The notes under the pieces: model-generated
The model's input: the letters and a program-made list of their open reading frames with translations, nothing else
Databases searched by the model: none
What the model was told of the DNA's origin: nothing
Position numbers and translations under genes: made by a program
Shown here: positions 7,101-7,752 of the stretch, piece by piece
Layout: each line of letters begins with the position of its first letter
How positions within the stretch are numbered: the stretch's first letter is position 1
NCBI GenBank assembly: GCA_031266155.1
Contig: JAISBO010000026.1
Location: forward strand, 1 to 7,752
Length of the DNA stretch: 7,752 bases
From: Puniceicoccales bacterium
Lineage (GTDB): Bacteria; Verrucomicrobiota; Verrucomicrobiia; Opitutales; JAIRKQ01
Direction of reading: 5' to 3'

Positions 7101-7728
7101 ACAGCGAACGAGCCCGGTGTTCTCCAATAAATTTTTCATCGACCAACTGGGACAAAACCTCATCGCTAACACGCTTGTAGGTATTAACTTCGTGGGAAGT
7201 CCTAAAGCCATCAAAGAAATGCATAAATGGTACCCGAGCTTCTAGGGTCGTCGCATGGGCGATACACGCCATGTCGTGTGCTTCCTGTACGGAATTCGAA
7301 GCCAGCATGGCAAATCCCGTTTGCCGGCATGCCATGACGTCGGAATGGTCCCCAAATATTGATAGCCCATGGGTTGCCAAACTCCTCGCAGTCACATGCA
7401 TGACGAATGCGGTCAATTCTCCGGCAATTTTATACATGTTTGGGATCATCAACAATAATCCCTGGGAGGCCGTAAACGTTGTGGTAAGTGTTCCACATTG
7501 CAATGCCCCATGCATGGCTCCGGCGGCTCCTCCTTCCGATTGCATCTCATTGATCGACGGGATAATCCCCCAACGGTTCGTTTTACCCTTTGCCGCCCAT
7601 TCATCGCAATATTCCGCCATCGGAGATGATGGTGTAATCGGATAAATGGCTACAACTTCACTTTCCCTGTATGCAACATCGGCCGTTGCTTCATTGGCAT
7701 CACAGATACAAAATTCATCGCTTCTCAT
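4180..7728 (-). CDS. nifJ: pyruvate:ferredoxin (flavodoxin) oxidoreductase, single-chain
   Basis: A complete 1182-residue homodimer-type enzyme (family about 1170-1200). It oxidises pyruvate with CoA to acetyl-CoA and CO2, passing electrons to ferredoxin or flavodoxin in the cytosol, and is typical of anaerobes. Domains in order: N-terminal pyrimidine-binding domain with YPITPSSPMAE (29-39), SEGG (64-67, thiamine-activating Glu65) and ARSLATHG (114-121); the domain II and CoA region from about 260; a 2x[4Fe-4S] ferredoxin domain with C695/C698/C701/C705 and C751/C754/C757/C761; then the thiamine-diphosphate domain with GDGWAYD (974-980) and SNTGG (1007-1011). Cysteines for the proximal cluster are all present: C824, C827, C852 and C1083. 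An in-frame TAA lies four codons upstream of the ATG at 7728 and conserved sequence starts by residue 10, which fixes the start. No Shine-Dalgarno sequence is evident. No ferredoxin gene is adjacent within the window. Confidence 0.98.
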   Translation of the reverse strand: MRSDEFCICDANEATADVAYRESEVVAIYPITPSSPMAEYCDEWAAKGKTNRWGIIPSINEMQSEGGAAGAMHGALQCGTLTTTFTASQGLLLMIPNMYKIAGELTAFVMHVTARSLATHGLSIFGDHSDVMACRQTGFAMLASNSVQEAHDMACIAHATTLEARVPFMHFFDGFRTSHEVNTYKRVSDEVLSQLVDEKFIGEHRARSLSPDNPFIRGTAQNPDVYFQGRERSNEFYDRAADIVEKYMDLFGKLTGRSYKPFEYLGAKDADRVVISMGSSCETLAKTVEYLEKDGEKVGLIKVHLYRPFSIKHFVTVLPKSVKRIAILDRTKEPGAVGEPLFEDVISALEEIRSSKTTEFKDIIVIGGRYGLGSKEFSPAMAKAVFDELRKESPKKHFTVGIDDDITHTSLAYDTNFKIEDGDLFEAIFFGLGADGTVGANKNTIKIIGTETDNYAQAYFVYDSKKSGAMTVSHLRFGPNPIEAPYLIDRANFVACHQYSFLDKYDILKYARPGAILLLNTPHGREDLWQHLPQEVQSEIQRLNLEVYAIDAYNVARKAGMGGRTNTIMQTCFFAISGILPREDAIAKIKNAIKKTYGAKGEAVVQKNFAAVEMTLEHLYKLDTMGEINGRERSETVSPNAPDFVRNVIAKMMANTGDDLPVSAFPADGTWPSATTCWEKRNVAQEVPIWNPEICIQCNKCIMVCPHAAIRSKFYNADLLQAAPSGFQSADFRSKDNPNCKFSIQVAPEDCTGCGLCIAVCPVKDKSDETKKALNFVPHENVVEAEKQNYDFLLSLPDPDPTTLGTDLKSIQFKRPLFEYSGACAGCGETPYLKLLTQIFGDRLLIANATGCSSIYGGNLPTTPYCTNGEGKGPAWANSLFEDNAEFGLGMRMATDQKRNICREILATMKSEVGDRFVDELLSSPQTSELEIFQQRQRVKELRNILHTINSPKSAILSQLADFLVEKSIWIIGGDGWAYDIGYGGLDHVLANGKNVNVLVLDTEVYSNTGGQQSKSTPTGAVAKFAAAGKAMPKKNLGLLAVTYGNIYVAQVSLGAKDSQVVQAFREAESYDGPALIIAYSPCIAHGYNLRDGLEQQKKAVASGYWPLFRYDPRKRGTEQLAFTLDSKEPSLPLIDYMNAENRFKSLIEKNPERAEVLLRKEEENIRSRHAFYKMLANRTDW

Positions 7729-7752
7729 CGCTGTCGATTATTTAAAACCTTT

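Overview
The window suggests an anaerobic, probably host-associated member of the PVC superphylum, most likely Verrucomicrobiota. Three genes point there. A 52-residue basic protein matches, from memory, a small family confined to Verrucomicrobia and Chlamydiae. A type III secretion needle subunit implies contact with eukaryotic cells. A complete pyruvate:ferredoxin oxidoreductase implies anaerobic metabolism. The lineage is inferred from family knowledge; there is no rRNA gene here to settle it.

Layout from left to right. Bases 1-189 hold no supportable gene. A tRNA-Lys(CTT) lies on the minus strand (190-265). After a 166-base gap comes sctF on the plus strand (432-689), alone and followed by a good intrinsic terminator (710-747) and a second weaker hairpin. 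On the minus strand, reading leftward, a two-gene unit follows: the small basic protein (1803-1645) and, 29 bases later, a LysM lipoprotein with TPR-like and coiled-coil regions (1615-863). This unit diverges from glyA (1934-3178, plus) across a 130-base promoter region. glyA converges on an unrecognised 249-residue protein (4087-3338, minus). That protein lies 92 bases downstream of nifJ (7728-4180, minus), which fills the right half.

The genes are mostly housekeeping: glyA feeds one-carbon and glycine metabolism, nifJ links pyruvate to acetyl-CoA and reduced ferredoxin, and the lipoprotein belongs to the cell envelope. The accessory layer is the isolated needle gene and the unrecognised protein. 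The latter has a Ser/Thr-rich N-terminus resembling a type III secretion signal and is a candidate substrate, though nothing here proves that. No mobile element, CRISPR array or integrase was seen, and no complete novel system is evident. The items most worth checking are the orphan sctF, the candidate secreted protein, and a pentanucleotide tandem repeat inside the lipoprotein signal peptide.
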